A DNA stretch of 64,000 nucleotides from Clostridiales bacterium. GTDB lineage: Bacteria > Bacillota > Clostridia > Oscillospirales > CAG-272. Positions 62,786 through 64,000 of the stretch are shown one piece after another. The DNA is taken from the NCBI GenBank assembly GCA_003522145.1, contig DPGD01000031.1, positions 1 to 64,000 of the forward strand. Reading direction: 5' to 3'. A program made the position numbers and the translations under genes. Each line of letters opens with the position of its first letter. Positions within the stretch are counted from its first letter, which is position 1. The notes under the pieces were generated by a model. The model had not been told where the DNA came from. It was given only the letters and a program-made list of their open reading frames with translations, and did no database searches.

Positions 62786-63616
62786 ATGCGGAGCGCAGAA
62801 CGGTATGCAAGAATATTTTTGTGTCTGTTTGGCGGTTTGCTCTGTTTTATGGGATGTCAGAGCTATTTGCCGAAAGGAAGCAGCAGAACCGATGCCGAAA
62901 AAAGGCCCTCAACCGTTGATGAAAATCTGAAATTCTCCCACGCCGGAACTTCTCCCTTTTCCCCTTCCGAAAAAACTTCGGAAAGCCTTGAAACTCCAAG
63001 ACCTTCTTGCGATCCTTCGCTTACTTCGGAGTTCCCCTCATCTGTGTCGGAACCCGAAATGCCCACGGTTTCCCCCGATTGGGATCTTCCGGAGGAATGC
63101 TTTGTACGCATCAAAGAGTATATTCCCACGCTGTTTGTGGATCTGAAATATGCTACCGAGGACAATTTCACCAACCAGGTGATTTATGATTTCACGGAAC
63201 CGGTTCTGCGTCTGGGCACTGTAAAAAAGCTGGCAAAAGTCCAGGAAACTCTTTTGAAAAAAGGGTACAGCCTGAAAATTTGGGACGCCTACCGTCCCAC
63301 CGAAGCACAGTTCCGCCTGTGGGAGGTCTGTCCGGACCCGGACTATGTTTCAGACCCCAACAAAGGCTTTTCCAACCATAGCAGAGGCAACACCGTGGAT
63401 GTGACCTTGGTCCGGGCAGACGGAAGCGAACTGGAAATGCCCACCGGTTTTGACGATTTTTCCGCCCTTGCCGACCGGGATTACAGCGATATTTCCGGAA
63501 ACGCACTTGTAAATGTGCAGCTTTTGGAAAATACTCTGAAGGAGGAGGGTTTCCGGTGCTATTGGAAGGAATGGTGGCATTATACCGACGAAATCTCCTA
63601 TCCGGTGGAAAAATAA
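62786..63616 (+). CDS. VanX-like D-alanyl-D-alanine dipeptidase lipoprotein (M15D)
   Basis: The predicted lipoprotein has 276 residues with lipobox CFMGC near residue 22, followed by a 65-residue Ser/Pro/Glu-rich linker. The M15 domain shows DAYRPTEAQF, the zinc-binding SNHSRGNTVDVTLV and KEWWHYTDE. This is the DdpX/VanX pattern (His, Asp, His ligands, catalytic Glu). Because it is secreted and lipid-anchored and stands alone, it probably trims wall peptides rather than giving vancomycin resistance. ATG 62786 follows AAGGATG; upstream in-frame codons would extend it without a signal. Confidence 0.87.
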   Translation: MRSAERYARIFLCLFGGLLCFMGCQSYLPKGSSRTDAEKRPSTVDENLKFSHAGTSPFSPSEKTSESLETPRPSCDPSLTSEFPSSVSEPEMPTVSPDWDLPEECFVRIKEYIPTLFVDLKYATEDNFTNQVIYDFTEPVLRLGTVKKLAKVQETLLKKGYSLKIWDAYRPTEAQFRLWEVCPDPDYVSDPNKGFSNHSRGNTVDVTLVRADGSELEMPTGFDDFSALADRDYSDISGNALVNVQLLENTLKEEGFRCYWKEWWHYTDEISYPVEK

Positions 63617-63637
63617 TCAAAAAAGAGGGCAAACACC

Positions 63638-64000
63638 ATGAAGCGGAAAATTGTGATCTTTGATATGGACGGCACCGTTCTGGATACTCTGGAGGATCTG
63701 AAGAACGGATTGAATTTTGCGTTACGTACCTGCGGATATCCGGAACGGAGCCGGGAAGAAGTGCGCAGTTTTGTGGGGAACGGAGCAAAAAAACTGATCG
63801 AGAGAGGTGTTCCTGCCGGCACCGGAAGGGAAGAACAGCGGCGGGTTTACGAAGTATTTGCCGCCTTCTATAAGTCCCACTGCGGGGAGCGAACCGCCCC
63901 TTATCCGGGCATTCTTCAAGCTCTGGAACGGTTAAAAAGTGAGGGCTTCCTTCTGGCGGTCCTTTCCAATAAGCCCCATGCGGCTGTGGAGCTTCTCTGC
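63638..64000 (+). CDS. HAD-family phosphatase, phosphoglycolate-phosphatase type (partial)
   Basis: The gene starts at the ATG at 63638 behind AAAAGAGGG and continues beyond the window; 121 codons are visible. The HAD motif I FDMDGTVLDT at residues 8-17 and motif II (LAVLSNKPH) near residue 107 are intact, with a C1-type helical cap between them, as in Gph/PGP enzymes. It follows the VanX-like gene after 21 bases. The substrate cannot be determined. Confidence 0.88.
   Translation, partial: MKRKIVIFDMDGTVLDTLEDLKNGLNFALRTCGYPERSREEVRSFVGNGAKKLIERGVPAGTGREEQRRVYEVFAAFYKSHCGERTAPYPGILQALERLKSEGFLLAVLSNKPHAAVELLC

Noticed and set aside
62786..63616. Vancomycin resistance locus
   Set aside because: No vanH, vanA/B, vanR or vanS partner is nearby; the protein is a lone secreted M15D dipeptidase.

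Overview
The window looks like chromosomal DNA of an endospore-lineage Clostridium-class Firmicute of moderate GC, of the anaerobic gut type. The evidence is the sporulation genes yabP, yabQ and spoIIID, the B. subtilis-like order flippase-mazG-yabO-yabP-yabQ-divIC, the WhiA regulator, the diadenylate cyclase pair cdaA-cdaR, a split GlgC/GlgD enzyme, Rnf subunits, strong AGGAGG-type ribosome sites, and many vegetative promoters with an exact 17-base spacer. No IS element, prophage, CRISPR array or rRNA operon was seen. The only RNA gene is one tRNA-Arg(ACG). The window is mostly housekeeping DNA with short gene gaps.

Layout. 0.2-14.7 kb (+): one long run ispA-tlyA-nadK-argR-recN-tyrS-murB-whiA-dnaE-PBP1A, closed by a terminator. 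14.7-19.5 kb (+): a small membrane protein, a D,D-carboxypeptidase, pgi, a small P-loop protein and a cysteine-rich protein. 19.5-22.6 kb (-): rnfC, rnfD and a phosphopantetheinyl transferase. 22.8-25.2 kb (+): a response regulator and histidine kinase. 25.2-27.1 kb (-): ispD-ispF-rpe. 27.3-44.7 kb (+): cdaA-cdaR, an FAD oxidoreductase, recJ, rel, dtd, hemZ, a kinase, the yab/div cluster, an RluA-type pseudouridine synthase and a membrane metalloprotease. 44.8-55.5 kb (+): a complete glycogen cluster glgB-glgC-glgD-glgA-glgP-GH13, plus a PAP2-like membrane protein. 55.6-59.7 kb (-): two envelope genes, a gene-poor stretch with repeats, the tRNA, and a peptidase lipoprotein. 59.8-64.0 kb (+): a GDSL hydrolase, spoIIID, a two-gene minimal SUF system, a VanX-like lipoprotein and the start of a HAD phosphatase that runs off the window.

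How the genes work together. The glycogen cluster makes ADP-glucose, polymerises and branches it, and degrades it again. Cell-wall genes (murB, PBP1A, dacF-like, MOP flippase, divIC, VanX-like) and signalling genes (CdaA/CdaR for c-di-AMP, Rel for (p)ppGpp, a two-component pair) are spread through the window. Isoprenoid genes occur as ispA and as ispD-ispF.

The points most worth a second look are: an isolated rnfC-rnfD pair whose RnfD seems to have lost its flavin-bearing threonine; sigma-E-like promoters in front of both yabP and spoIIID; a stand-alone SufC/SufB pair with its own promoter; a conserved cysteine-rich protein next to an unassigned P-loop protein; and the gene-free 57.3-57.8 kb region with phased ATTTCAC repeats and two unexplained hairpins. 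No clearly new multi-gene system could be demonstrated from sequence alone.
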